From JAHEKD01 sp965215945 (GTDB lineage: Bacteria > Pseudomonadota > Gammaproteobacteria > Arenicellales > JAHEKD01): a DNA stretch of 64,000 nucleotides. The notes beneath the pieces are model-generated. The model ran no database searches. It worked only from the letters and a program-made list of their open reading frames with translations, and was not told the DNA's origin. Every line of letters begins with the position of its first letter. The stretch's first letter is position 1. Both the position numbers and the translations under genes were made by a program. The stretch is from the NCBI GenBank assembly GCA_965215945.1, contig CBDCFC010000025.1, positions 233,842-297,841 on the forward strand, in the 5' to 3' direction. Of this stretch, positions 1 through 8,992 are shown one piece after another.

Positions 1-179
1 GTTTTTGGTAGAATCCGCATAATGGCCTGGGCAGTGACAGATTTGCCCGAGCCGGACTCGCCAACAAGTGCCACAGTTTTGCCATGTGGAATTTTGAATG
101 ATACATCTCGCACCGCAGCAACTGTTCCACCGTGCAAGGCAAATTCGATTTTTAGATTCCTGATATCCAGGACATTCAT
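1..179 (-). CDS. ABC transporter ATP-binding protein, oligopeptide/dipeptide type (N-terminal part, cut by window edge)
   Basis: The reverse strand translates from an ATG at 179 to an ATPase N-terminus: a first beta-strand (MNVLDIRNLKIEF), a VRDVSF segment and a complete Walker A motif, GESGSGKS, followed by VTAQAIMRILP. The GESGSGKSVT form of the P-loop is typical of the DppD/OppD/YejF family of ATPases that energise peptide or nickel uptake at the inner membrane. Only about 59 residues lie in the window, so the signature and Walker B motifs cannot be checked, and substrate is unknown. The next gene on this strand lies 47 bp upstream (227-1138). Confidence 0.8.
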   Translation of the reverse strand, partial: MNVLDIRNLKIEFALHGGTVAAVRDVSFKIPHGKTVALVGESGSGKSVTAQAIMRILPK

Positions 180-226
180 GAATTGTTAAAACCCATCCGT
201 GTGAGAACTCTAAAGTATATCAATTA

Positions 227-1138
227 TTAGCTGTTTTTAGAGTTGAATCGTTGCCAGCTGGATTGCAGTTTATCCGGGTAATCGGTGATGATTCCATCGA
301 TCCCCCAACGCATTAATTTGTTCAAAGTCAGTTTGTGATTGACAGTCCAGGTCATGACTTGCAGATCACGATTGTGAGCCTGATTCAATGTTTTTTTAGT
401 CAGGTTCTTGTAGTAGGGAATCCAAAATTCAGCGCCAAGTTCCGCAACCATGTCTGCAACCAGATTGTTAAAATCACGAATATCCAATCCCGCATTCCAA
501 GACGAGGCTTTGCCTTTAACAGGCGATAAAGTATCATCTGTGGGATCAATTATGCTCAGGCAACCGGTTAGTAATGAGCGATCCATTTCTCTGACGGCTT
601 TGACCACAGCCCAATTGAAGCAGGACACCACACAGCGATCGGCAATGTTCAGACGATGAATTTCATTGACTACTTTTTTGGCCAATATGCTTGGTCTCGG
701 ACATAAATCGGGTTCAAGTGGAGAATGCTTGATTTCAATATTTAACAGTGCATGATTTAAGTTTTGTTTGTCAAAATACTCAACCAGCTCGGCCAGTGTC
801 GGGATGGTTTGATCTGGCAATGGTTGTTGTTTTCTAAATCGAAAACCATAAGGTGTGTTTTTATTTATTGCGCCAAGTTTGTATTGTTTAAGTTGTTTTA
901 GTGTCAAGGATCGAATCGGTGGTCCGACATTTTTAACCCATTTCCCATTCGAGTCTCTGGTGATGTTCGATTTGAGTCTGAGATCATGATAAATCACTAG
1001 TTGATTGTCTTTGCTGAGTTGAAGATCAAATTCAATTCCATCAGCGCCGAATTCAAACGGCTTGATCAGTGAGGGTAGGGTGTTTTCCGCCAGTAAGCCG
1101 CGAGCACCGCGATGGCCTAGTAATGAAATTTGTCGCAT
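227..1138 (-). CDS. glycerophosphodiester phosphodiesterase family protein
   Basis: Predicted to hydrolyse glycerophosphodiesters to glycerol-3-phosphate and an alcohol. The 303-residue protein begins with the GDPD signature: HRG at 9-11, ENT at 18-20, then E36-F-D38 and H51-D52, matching the catalytic His pair and metal-binding Glu/Asp of the TIM-barrel family. The C-terminus has the usual VMTWTVN and GIDGIITDYP motifs. There is no signal peptide, so it is likely cytoplasmic, like UgpQ. An AGGA sequence about 5 bases before the ATG supports the start. It lies upstream of the ABC ATPase on the same strand, which could supply phospholipid head-group breakdown products, but this is inference. 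Confidence 0.93.
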   Translation of the reverse strand: MRQISLLGHRGARGLLAENTLPSLIKPFEFGADGIEFDLQLSKDNQLVIYHDLRLKSNITRDSNGKWVKNVGPPIRSLTLKQLKQYKLGAINKNTPYGFRFRKQQPLPDQTIPTLAELVEYFDKQNLNHALLNIEIKHSPLEPDLCPRPSILAKKVVNEIHRLNIADRCVVSCFNWAVVKAVREMDRSLLTGCLSIIDPTDDTLSPVKGKASSWNAGLDIRDFNNLVADMVAELGAEFWIPYYKNLTKKTLNQAHNRDLQVMTWTVNHKLTLNKLMRWGIDGIITDYPDKLQSSWQRFNSKNS

Positions 1139-1424
1139 AATCCTAGATTCCTCAGTTGACCGCTGTGAAATACATTAAAACGTATGAATTCAAATACAAG
1201 CACACTTATTTATGCATCCATCTTGTGGATGAACGCGCTACCGGCCTTAAGGCGGGTTAAAATCCGCTGCTGCTGTGTTATGGATTTTGTCAGTAGAATA
1301 ACTACTAACTGCAATCCATGCCTTGCATCAGCACATTTTACCTGTGCCTTAAAATCGGTCCAACTGAGGATTCTAGGATAATCCAGGTTCTTACACGATT
1401 TCAATCAGAGTAAAAGTACTTTTT

Positions 1425-2153
1425 ATGGGACAAGTATCACAGATGTACCAAAATATGGTTACTGAATTAAATGACTGCGGATTAAATCTGGTAGCGGCAT
1501 TTGATATTTTCGTGTTGCCGGAATCGATTACGGCTACTTTCCCTGAGAATGCAGATAAACACTATCAGTCTTTGCTTTTGGTTGGTACCAAGGGAAGTGA
1601 ATTCTGGCAGCATTTAAAAAGCATTAATAAGACACAAGGTCATTGTTTTGATGAAATGAGTCAGAAAATTACGGTTGACACTTTTTCTGAAAACTATCCC
1701 CAGGCGCAACAGTTGGTTTTATATCCCAGTTCTGAGTATGTATTGCCTTTACAGCAACTGGGTCGTTTAGTCGGTTGGGGCAGACGGTCAATCTTGGGTC
1801 CCGATATCAATGCCGAATATGGCACCTGGTTCGCTTATCGAACAGCTATGCTGGTTTCAGAAGAGTTACCGCCCACTGAATCTGTTCAGGCAGAGGAAGT
1901 CTGTGAGCGTTGCATTGATAAACCATGTCAGCCAGCTTGTCCGGTGGGTGCTGTCAGGGAGATAGGAAATTTTGAACTCGATGTGTGTATTGGTCATCGA
2001 ACGACAGAGAATTCGCCCTGCGCGGACAAGTGTCTGGCCCGCTTAGCCTGTCCGGTTGGCGAGGAATATTTTTATCAGCCGGATCATCTGACTCATCACG
2101 GTTACTTTTCCTTAAGATCAATCAAACGTTATATTGAGAAAGACAATTGTTAA
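1425..2153 (+). CDS. 4Fe-4S cluster binding protein (QueG-like ferredoxin region)
   Basis: The 242-residue protein has a C-terminal double cluster region: C160-x2-C163-x4-C168-x3-C172-P, then C188, C199, C203 and C209-P. This spacing resembles the two-[4Fe-4S] ferredoxin part of epoxyqueuosine reductase and related corrinoid-associated reductases. The N-terminal 150 residues do not give me a firm family, and the protein is shorter than QueG (about 350 residues), so the substrate is unknown. There is no strong ribosome site before the ATG at 1425; an in-frame ATG at 1443 is an alternative. It overlaps the next gene by 7 bp, suggesting co-translation with the MBL hydrolase. Confidence 0.7.
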   Translation: MGQVSQMYQNMVTELNDCGLNLVAAFDIFVLPESITATFPENADKHYQSLLLVGTKGSEFWQHLKSINKTQGHCFDEMSQKITVDTFSENYPQAQQLVLYPSSEYVLPLQQLGRLVGWGRRSILGPDINAEYGTWFAYRTAMLVSEELPPTESVQAEEVCERCIDKPCQPACPVGAVREIGNFELDVCIGHRTTENSPCADKCLARLACPVGEEYFYQPDHLTHHGYFSLRSIKRYIEKDNC

Positions 2154-3169
2154 ACGATATTGAATATGTAATGGATTCGCCGCCTGATTTAGGTGTTCCC
2201 TATCAAGTGGCTGATGATATTTACATGCTCAGGTTGCCGCTTCCATTTGCGCTTGATCACGTCAATGTCTGGTTGCTGGAAGAAAAAAACTCATGGACGA
2301 TTATTGATACCGGGTTGGGGAGTAGTGATTGTCTTGATATCTGGGAAAATTTGTTAACTTCGTTTTTATCCAATAAGCCTGTTAGGCAAATCATTCTTAC
2401 TCATTATCATCCCGATCATGTTGGCCTCAGCGGTGATCTGGTTGACCGTACCGATGCACAAGCTTTTATGTCTCGTACCGAATGGTTAACGGCTAATATG
2501 CTTTATTACGATAGTGGCGGGGAGTTGGGAAAAGAAATGTTGAATCTGTTCAAGCGGCATGGCTTGCCTGAAGAAGTTTGTGATCAGATAAAAAGTTTTA
2601 AGTCATCTTATCGTGACCGCTGTTCAACATTGCCGGCAGGCTTTAACAGAATTAAACACAGTGACGAGATTGATATTATCGGATCAATATGGCAATGCCG
2701 GGAGGGGCGTGGGCATTCGCCTGAACACATGTCCCTTTATAGCCCGGAGCGAAAAATCTTTATTGCAGGTGATCACATTTTGCCCAAGATTACACCAAAT
2801 ATTCCCATGTCGGTACAGGATTTAGATGCCAACCCGATTGCCGATTATCTTGATTCGTTAACAACATTTAAAGACATTGGTGATGATGTATTGGTTTTAC
2901 CTTCTCATCGGTTGCCATTTAAAGGTTTAAAGATACGCATAGATCAATTAACAAATCACCACCACGAGCGCTTGCAGACATTGTTAGATGCCTGCGATCA
3001 GCCAGTCACTGTTTTTGATGTGCTGCCTGTGTTGTTCAAAAGAACACTTGACGATAATCAAATAGTTTTCGCCATGCTGGAAGCTTTGTCGCACCTGGTT
3101 TGTTTAGAGAAAAGAGGTGGCCTCAGAAGACAACAAGATAAGCAGCTTATTTGTTGGCAAAAGTCATAG
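2147..3169 (+). CDS. MBL fold metallo-hydrolase with C-terminal winged-helix extension
   Basis: A metallo-beta-lactamase-fold hydrolase carrying the metal motif T-H86-Y-H88-P-D90-H91 and a later GDH motif near residue 208, as in glyoxalase II and LACTB2-type enzymes. The roughly 70 C-terminal residues resemble the BLACT-like winged helix found after many such domains. The open frame starts with TTG at 2147, overlapping the upstream Fe-S gene; an in-frame ATG at 2171 is a plausible alternative and would lose only eight residues. Substrate is not evident. Its tight coupling to an iron-sulfur protein suggests a shared pathway. Confidence 0.85.
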   Translation: MLNDIEYVMDSPPDLGVPYQVADDIYMLRLPLPFALDHVNVWLLEEKNSWTIIDTGLGSSDCLDIWENLLTSFLSNKPVRQIILTHYHPDHVGLSGDLVDRTDAQAFMSRTEWLTANMLYYDSGGELGKEMLNLFKRHGLPEEVCDQIKSFKSSYRDRCSTLPAGFNRIKHSDEIDIIGSIWQCREGRGHSPEHMSLYSPERKIFIAGDHILPKITPNIPMSVQDLDANPIADYLDSLTTFKDIGDDVLVLPSHRLPFKGLKIRIDQLTNHHHERLQTLLDACDQPVTVFDVLPVLFKRTLDDNQIVFAMLEALSHLVCLEKRGGLRRQQDKQLICWQKS

Positions 3170-3183
3170 CTAAATAAATAATC

Positions 3184-3228
3184 AGGCTCGTCATTCTGGA
3201 AGCTCGGAGAGCTATCCAGAATCTCCCG
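3184..3228. repeat. intergenic palindromic repeat (GTCATTCTGGA...TCCAGAATCTCC)
   Basis: Inverted arms ATTCTGGA (3193-3200) and TCCAGAAT (3215-3222) flank a 14-base loop. Nearly the same unit recurs at 6173-6210 and 17274-17315. It sits between two convergent genes and may act as a bidirectional terminator or be a REP-type element. Confidence 0.7.
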
Positions 3229-3308
3229 ACTTGCTCAAGGCACTAGCAGATGGCACCCCAGGTCGGTGTGATGATCAAGTATTTAATCTTCTGGGGAATT
3301 CGTAATAT

Positions 3309-4739
3309 TTAGCTCGCTTGCGAACCGGTAATCGCTTTGAGTTCCAGGAATTCGTGCAAGCCCCAAACACTTTTTTCACGGCCATTGCCGGATTGTTTAT
3401 AACCACCGAAAGGGGTGTTAGTGTTGCCGCCAACGTAGTTGATTGCCACTTGACCGGCACGGATTTGTCGAGCAACCTGTTTGGCGTGCTCCATATCTCC
3501 TGACGATACATAGCCGGCCAGGCCGTATTCGGTATCATTGGCAATTTCTATGGCTTCTTCTTCGGTGTTATAAGCCAGGATGCAAACCACCGGGCCGAAA
3601 ATTTCTTCACGGGCAATCGTCATATCGTTAGTGACATTGGCAAATACTGTTGGTTTCACATAGTAGCCAGTTTCCAACCCTTCAGGTTTTTCCGGTCCAC
3701 CGGCAACCAGGGTTGCGCCTTCATCAATTCCTTTTTGAATTAAACCGGTAATTTTCTCATATTGGACATCGCTTACCACTGGACCAATTTCAGTGTCTTC
3801 TGAAGATGGATCACCAACAGGAATTTTATTAGCAGCTTCTCTGGCAGCTTGAATAGCGATATCCATTTGATCAGTCGGGACCAACATCCGTGTCGGTGCG
3901 TTACAGGATTGACCACTGTTGTCCATGACATAATCAATGCCATCAGCAACCGCTTTAGCAACATCAGTATCTGCCAAAATAATATTCGCCGATTTACCGC
4001 CTAATTCCTGACCGACACGTTTAACTGTGTCGGCAGACGCTTTGGCAACGGCTATGCCGCCACGGGTTGAACCTGTAAACGACATCATATCGATATCAGA
4101 ATGGCGCGACATGTGCTCACCCACATCCGGGCCGTTACCATTGATCAAATTGCAAACACCTGCAGGCACGCCGGCCTCATGCATGATCTCAGTCCAGACA
4201 ATGCCGGTGATCGGCGAGATTTCACTGGGTTTTAAAATCATTGTACAGCCAGCGGCCAGGGCGGGTGAGACTTTGGCTGAAATTTGATTCAACGGCCAGT
4301 TCCAGGGCGTAATCAAGCCGCATACTCCGATGGGCTCATAACGCAAAATCATGTCGTCCTTAACGGTTTCGAATTCAAAATTCTTAAGCGCATTCAAAGT
4401 GCTTTTTATGTGGCCTAAACCCAGAGCGGCCTGGGCGCCGCGTGCGTGTTTAATCGGTGACCCCATTTCCATTGAAGTTGCTTCAGCCAAATCGTCCCAG
4501 CGTTTTTTGTAAACGTCGATAATGTTTTGCATAAGTTCGATACGTTCTTGTACGCTGTAATTAGAATAGCTATTGAATGCTTTGCGGGCTACTGCAACCG
4601 CCTTATCAACATCGGCTTTTGAACCCATGCTGATCTCGGCGAAAGCTAATTCGGTGGCGGGGTTGATGACATCCATTTTTTTTGGCTCAGTTGGATCAAC
4701 CCACTGACCATCAATATAGAACTGTAAATATTGTTTCAT
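3309..4739 (-). CDS. aldehyde dehydrogenase family protein (NAD(P)+ dependent)
   Basis: A 476-residue aldehyde dehydrogenase, oxidising an aldehyde to its acid. All key positions are visible: P-W-N147-W-P (oxyanion Asn), K170 in LKPSE, E245 in ELGGKS and the catalytic C279 in GQSCNAPTR. The open frame extends upstream to 5036, but that stretch has no family similarity and runs antisense to the HAD gene; the start at 4739 has AGGAAT just upstream and gives the usual family N-terminus. Sequence resembles betaine-aldehyde-type dehydrogenases, but the physiological aldehyde cannot be fixed. It stands alone on its strand. Confidence 0.93.
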   Translation of the reverse strand: MKQYLQFYIDGQWVDPTEPKKMDVINPATELAFAEISMGSKADVDKAVAVARKAFNSYSNYSVQERIELMQNIIDVYKKRWDDLAEATSMEMGSPIKHARGAQAALGLGHIKSTLNALKNFEFETVKDDMILRYEPIGVCGLITPWNWPLNQISAKVSPALAAGCTMILKPSEISPITGIVWTEIMHEAGVPAGVCNLINGNGPDVGEHMSRHSDIDMMSFTGSTRGGIAVAKASADTVKRVGQELGGKSANIILADTDVAKAVADGIDYVMDNSGQSCNAPTRMLVPTDQMDIAIQAAREAANKIPVGDPSSEDTEIGPVVSDVQYEKITGLIQKGIDEGATLVAGGPEKPEGLETGYYVKPTVFANVTNDMTIAREEIFGPVVCILAYNTEEEAIEIANDTEYGLAGYVSSGDMEHAKQVARQIRAGQVAINYVGGNTNTPFGGYKQSGNGREKSVWGLHEFLELKAITGSQAS

Positions 4740-4829
4740 GTTGAAATTCCTGCCAGGTGAAAATGGTGCAATTATCTGGCTGTCAATATTAATTCTATTT
4801 ATGCCTATTTTCCAATAAAATTCAAAAGC

Positions 4830-5432
4830 ATGGAAAATCACTGTCATAATTTTAAAAACTGGATTTTTGACATGGACGGCACACTTACAATGGCCTGCCA
4901 TGATTTCGCTGCAATCCGTCGCCAGCTTGGCATGCCCGAGAATAAACCCATCCTTGAAGAGATTAATAAGTTGCCGGCTGAACAAGCTCAACGGATTCAT
5001 CAACAGCTGTATGATATTGAGCTTGAGCTGGCTCATCAGGCCCGGCCGCAGCCAGGTGTGGAACGACTATTAAATCATTTAAGCGTGACAGGGCATAACC
5101 TGGGCATTCTTACTCGTAATGATTTAGAGATTGCATTTACCACCTTGCAAGCTTGTGGTTTGATTGATTACTTTGAACCAGAAAATGTGCTTGGTAGGGA
5201 ATGCTGCGCACCCAAACCTGATCCTGAAGGTGTTTTAAAACTGATGCACAAATGGAATGCTGAAGCGTATAAAACAGTTATGGTCGGAGATTACTGGTTT
5301 GATTTAAAAAGCGGTTATGATGCAGGCGCTCATACTATTCATTTTGATGTGGATGGTTCAAGGTCATGGCCGGATGTCACTCACTTTCGCATCAATACTT
5401 TCAGTGAAGTAACAGACCTTATCATTCACTGA
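4830..5432 (+). CDS. HAD superfamily hydrolase (phosphoglycolate-phosphatase-like)
   Basis: The 200-residue protein has the four HAD motifs: D14-M-D16-G-T (nucleophile and acid), ILTRND (motif II), the lysine in PKPDPEG (motif III) and MVGDYWFD (motif IV). A helical cap lies between motifs I and II, as in subfamily IA phosphatases such as phosphoglycolate phosphatase. It therefore probably removes phosphate from a small metabolite in the cytoplasm. The start at 4830 is 90 bp from the divergent aldehyde dehydrogenase start, so the gap holds promoters for both. Exact substrate is unknown. Confidence 0.9.
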   Translation: MENHCHNFKNWIFDMDGTLTMACHDFAAIRRQLGMPENKPILEEINKLPAEQAQRIHQQLYDIELELAHQARPQPGVERLLNHLSVTGHNLGILTRNDLEIAFTTLQACGLIDYFEPENVLGRECCAPKPDPEGVLKLMHKWNAEAYKTVMVGDYWFDLKSGYDAGAHTIHFDVDGSRSWPDVTHFRINTFSEVTDLIIH

Positions 5433-5450
5433 TAATTTTGAAAAAACCTA

Positions 5451-5957
5451 TTAAGAAGGAGGAATATAAATATATGTTTGACCTGATTTAAAACTTTTGA
5501 ACTCACTTTCATATATTTCTGTTTGTGATTTGCCCGTTTTTTTATCTGTTATCCAAAATTTCATGTTTTTACCATCTACTTCTCCCTGCAATAAATAATG
5601 CTTGCCTTTTTCAATTTTGAATTTAGTTTTCCAAAAAGCTCTACAAGGACACGAATCAAATAGCGACTTCCCATTGGTTTCACCTACAAAAATAAATTCA
5701 TGTTCTCCTTTATTAACTCTTATACCATCCTGAAAAAGGTCTCTGTAGGCTGGTGGCAGTATAGGCTTTCCATCGATTGCGGCGATTTTATAATATTGAA
5801 TATCTAATAATGCTTTACCGTTGGAAGTACCTTCGATGAAAGAAATATCAGACCTTGATTTGTCTGGCTCCTCGTAATGATTTTCCCTGTATTCATTTGT
5901 TGTGACACAGCCTGTTAAATAAATAATCATCACTATAGCTGTCAATCTTAAAAGCAT
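5451..5957 (-). CDS. putative lipoprotein, function unknown
   Basis: A 168-residue protein with a short signal sequence and lipobox (LTGC, Cys at about 17), predicting an acylated envelope protein. No family was recognised. The mature part is polar and includes a C-P-C segment (FDSCPCRAF). The gene is convergent with the HAD gene and separated from it by 18 bp. It is followed upstream by a 440-bp repeat-rich gap. Confidence 0.6.
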   Translation of the reverse strand: MLLRLTAIVMIIYLTGCVTTNEYRENHYEEPDKSRSDISFIEGTSNGKALLDIQYYKIAAIDGKPILPPAYRDLFQDGIRVNKGEHEFIFVGETNGKSLFDSCPCRAFWKTKFKIEKGKHYLLQGEVDGKNMKFWITDKKTGKSQTEIYESEFKSFKSGQTYIYIPPS

Positions 5958-6085
5958 TTTATTGTCCTTGTATTTAGTTAAATTCGGGCATTAATTCCTT
6001 GCACTATTATATTTTGAAGCTCATTTTTTAACTAGTGAGCATCCCACGGATTTATTGCAAGGCAGCTATTTACGGGAGTGCATTT

Positions 6086-6356
6086 GGAGATCCCGCAACA
6101 AGCCTGTGCCGGATACTGAATCGAGTTCAGCACAGGCTTTGATCCGGTATGCGGGACAGGGATTCCAGTTTACGTCATTCTGGAAGCTCAAAGAGCTATC
6201 CAGAATCTCCCTAAAATAAGCGAGGAGTCACTAAGGAGATCCCGGAATAAATCCGGGAAAAGTTCTTTCCTTAAGTAAAGGTGTCATACTGGCGTAGGCC
6301 AGTATCTCCATGATGCCATGAGTTTAGTAGATTCGGCTTTCGCCGGAATGACGAGG
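6086..6356. repeat. cluster of intergenic palindromic repeats
   Basis: Most of the 444-bp gap at 5958-6401 is a string of different short inverted repeats: a long unit at 6086-6168 (AGCCTGTGC...GCACAGGCT arms within GGAGATCCCGC/GCGGGA ends), a GTCATTCTGGA unit at 6173-6210, CCCGGAATAAATCCGGG at 6241-6257, a TACTGGC/GCCAGTA hairpin at 6286-6305, and a GATTCGGCTTTCGCCGGAATGACG unit near 6330. Neighbouring units share GGAGAT/ATCTCC ends. No coding frame was supported here. Confidence 0.7.
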
Positions 6357-6401
6357 GTTCAAAAGAAAGCATCGGTCTCCATCTGTATGAAACTGTAGGT
6401 C

Positions 6402-8864
6402 TTACGCCGCCTCAGAGGTGACTAACGGAGCAGTTTGTTGACCTTTAGCTATTTCGCTAGTTTCAAAATGATCAACATGAATCACTTCCATCAGCTCTTT
6501 GTCGAATTGAAATAACTGATCGGCTTCATCATCAGTAATTACACCTGCCTGTTGAGCTAACTCAATTTGCTCTTTACCCAGGGCCTTTTCCAGCTTTTCA
6601 GCTTTAATAGCATCGCGAATCTTTTTATAAATAGGTGCTAGCTCAAGGCTTTGCATAAACACTGCGTTGACATGGCCCACAGGGTTTGTTGGCAGATTTT
6701 GATCGAATGTGCCTTGTAACAAGCGTTCCCGGGTTTCGCTTGCCGTGGTGAACAATTTAACCAGTTTCTTGTCCTGATAGTCCCTTGGCATGTCAAACCT
6801 GGCGCCCAAAGGAAAAATAATAAATCGCATTTTCATCGCCAGGAATTTGCTGGGATAGTTTTGCAAGATTTCCTGCATGGCGATTTGATACTGATGGGTT
6901 AAATAATTCATCGTCCACTCAACTAACGGGTATTCTTCCTCAGGGCAACCCTCTGATTCATAGTGTTTCAATACCATGCTAGCCAGATACAAGTAGCTCA
7001 ATAGATCACCCAGACGAGCTGACAGCATTTCCTTGAATTTGAGTTTAGACTGTAATGTCAGCATGGAAACGTCGGCAATTAAGGCAAAAGCTGCGCTTAA
7101 GCGATTTAAATCGCGATAGTGCTTGGTTAATTTGGCATTGCCAGTCGTGGTGGCGAAGCGACCGCCTGTTACACCTAATACTAAAGAGCGAACAGCATTC
7201 GAGATTGAGAAACCAACGTGACCGAAGAAAACCTTGTCAAATTCGGATACAGTTGAATCGTTTATTTCCTGACCAGCCAGTTCCATTTCTTTTAAGACAT
7301 ATGGATGGCTGCGAGTCGCACCCTGACCGAATATCATCAGGTTGCGAGTCATGATGTTTGCGCCCTCTACAGTGATGGCGACAGGAATGGAGCTGTAGGC
7401 ATCGGCGATATAGTTTTTGGGGCCAAGCATAACGGCTTTACCCCCATGAATATCCATCGCGTCCAGGGCAACTTGACGGCCCATTTCGGTCAGATGATAT
7501 TTAAGAATTGCAGACGGCACACTGGGTTTTTCGCCATAAGACAGCGATTGAGCTGTGTGCAACCGTGCTGCATTCATAATGTAGGTCAGGCCGATAATAC
7601 GCGCCAATGGCTTTTGTACACCTTCAAACATTGCAATCGGCAAACCAAACTGCTGGCGAACCGCGCTGTAGGCAGAGGTGCCAAGCAGCATGTGTTTAGC
7701 CAGTGAAGTGGAAATACTGGGCAGGGTGATACAACGGCCGACTGACAGGCAGTTGACCAACATGGTCCAGCCTTTACCGGCCATTTCCGGCCCCCCGATA
7801 ATGTAATCAAGTGGCACGAACACGTCTTCACCTTCGATTGGGCCATTTAAGAATGGATCACCAATTGGGCGATGACGACGGCCAATTTTAATACCTTTGG
7901 TTTCGCGCGGAATCAAAGCACAGGTAATTCCATAATCGTCAACGTCACCAAGTAAATGATCGGGATCTTCCAGTCTGAATGCCAAACCGATTAATGTGGC
8001 AACCGGCGCCAGGGTGATATAACGTTTTTTGAAGTTAAGCTTCATGCCAAGTACTTCTTTGCCTTCAAATTCACCTTTGCAGATCACACCGGTGTCGGGT
8101 AATGAGGTGGCATCTGAACCCGCTAGCGGGCCAGTCAAGGCGAAGCAGGGCACATCAATGCCTTTGGCAAGTCGAGGCAGGTAGTAATTCTTTTGTTCCT
8201 CGGTGCCATATTTGATTAATAATTCGCCGGGGCCGAGCGAATTGGGTACGGTAATATAGTTGGCAATACAACCGCCGGCTGAGCCCAGCAAGCTGATAAC
8301 TTCAGTCTGGGCCATGCCGGAGAAATCATGGCCGCCATATTCTTTGGGAATAATCATGCCCAAAAAGCCATTGTCTTTAATGAACTTTTCAATCTTGGGT
8401 GGAATGACAGTGGTATTGTGATTGACTTCCCAATTGTCAACCATGGCACATAATTCTTTTACGGGTCCATCGATAAAGACTTGCTCTTCTTCGCTGAAAG
8501 AGGGTTTAGGCAGGGAAAGCAATTTATTCCACTGAGGGTTGCCGCTGAATAATTCCCCGTCCCACCAGACCGTGCCAGCATCAATGGCTTCTTGCTCAGT
8601 TTCAGAAATTTCTGGCAAAACATTTTTGAACCAGGCAAAAATGGGTTTGCTCAAATGTTTTTCTCTCAAGCTGTCTATTGATAACAGTCCTATCGCTGCT
8701 GCCGCAATAATCAGCAAAAAGGAAAGTATTCCACTTGCACCTGCAATCAACGAGAGTAACGCAGTAGCCGCCATCGCAATTGCCGAAGTACGCAGTGACA
8801 TTTGCTTAAAGCTAAGGGTGAAAAACACGGCTAAAGCAATCAATAAAACGATAAATGTAGTCAT
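6402..8864 (-). CDS. fadE: acyl-CoA dehydrogenase, FadE type
   Basis: Catalyses the first, FAD-dependent step of fatty-acid beta-oxidation (acyl-CoA to trans-2-enoyl-CoA). Length (820 residues) matches E. coli FadE (814). The N-terminus has two hydrophobic segments (about residues 1-20 and 32-62), as FadE does, indicating membrane attachment. The dehydrogenase core follows (for example PKEYGGHDFSG, CFALTGPLAGSDA, AGKGWTMLVNCLSVGR) with a long C-terminal helical part. A good AGGAAA ribosome site lies 7 bases before the ATG. It diverges from the TetR gene; a palindromic operator lies in the gap. Electrons would go to ETF, whose genes are not in this window. Confidence 0.96.
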   Translation of the reverse strand: MTTFIVLLIALAVFFTLSFKQMSLRTSAIAMAATALLSLIAGASGILSFLLIIAAAAIGLLSIDSLREKHLSKPIFAWFKNVLPEISETEQEAIDAGTVWWDGELFSGNPQWNKLLSLPKPSFSEEEQVFIDGPVKELCAMVDNWEVNHNTTVIPPKIEKFIKDNGFLGMIIPKEYGGHDFSGMAQTEVISLLGSAGGCIANYITVPNSLGPGELLIKYGTEEQKNYYLPRLAKGIDVPCFALTGPLAGSDATSLPDTGVICKGEFEGKEVLGMKLNFKKRYITLAPVATLIGLAFRLEDPDHLLGDVDDYGITCALIPRETKGIKIGRRHRPIGDPFLNGPIEGEDVFVPLDYIIGGPEMAGKGWTMLVNCLSVGRCITLPSISTSLAKHMLLGTSAYSAVRQQFGLPIAMFEGVQKPLARIIGLTYIMNAARLHTAQSLSYGEKPSVPSAILKYHLTEMGRQVALDAMDIHGGKAVMLGPKNYIADAYSSIPVAITVEGANIMTRNLMIFGQGATRSHPYVLKEMELAGQEINDSTVSEFDKVFFGHVGFSISNAVRSLVLGVTGGRFATTTGNAKLTKHYRDLNRLSAAFALIADVSMLTLQSKLKFKEMLSARLGDLLSYLYLASMVLKHYESEGCPEEEYPLVEWTMNYLTHQYQIAMQEILQNYPSKFLAMKMRFIIFPLGARFDMPRDYQDKKLVKLFTTASETRERLLQGTFDQNLPTNPVGHVNAVFMQSLELAPIYKKIRDAIKAEKLEKALGKEQIELAQQAGVITDDEADQLFQFDKELMEVIHVDHFETSEIAKGQQTAPLVTSEAA

Positions 8865-8917
8865 TTTTGTTTCCTGGTCGTGACCGTTATAAAATGTTTG
8901 CGTTTTTTAAAAAATAA

Positions 8918-8931
8918 AACGAGCGTTCGTT
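8918..8931. promoter_or_regulatory. palindromic operator between fadE and tetR
   Basis: The 14-mer AACGAGCGTTCGTT is symmetrical at 12 of 14 positions and lies 54 bp from the fadE start and 62 bp from the tetR start. It is the kind of site TetR-family fatty-acid regulators bind. I infer that the adjacent TetR protein represses both directions from here. No binding data are visible. Confidence 0.6.
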
Positions 8932-8992
8932 CTTTTTTTATGTTAATCTATTTCTTATCCCATAGCAAGTTAAATATTTAAAGCTTAATCGT

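Noticed and set aside
4740..5036. N-terminal extension of about 99 residues on the aldehyde dehydrogenase frame
   Set aside because: It has no family similarity, is antisense to the HAD gene start, and the ATG at 4739 has a ribosome site and the normal family N-terminus.
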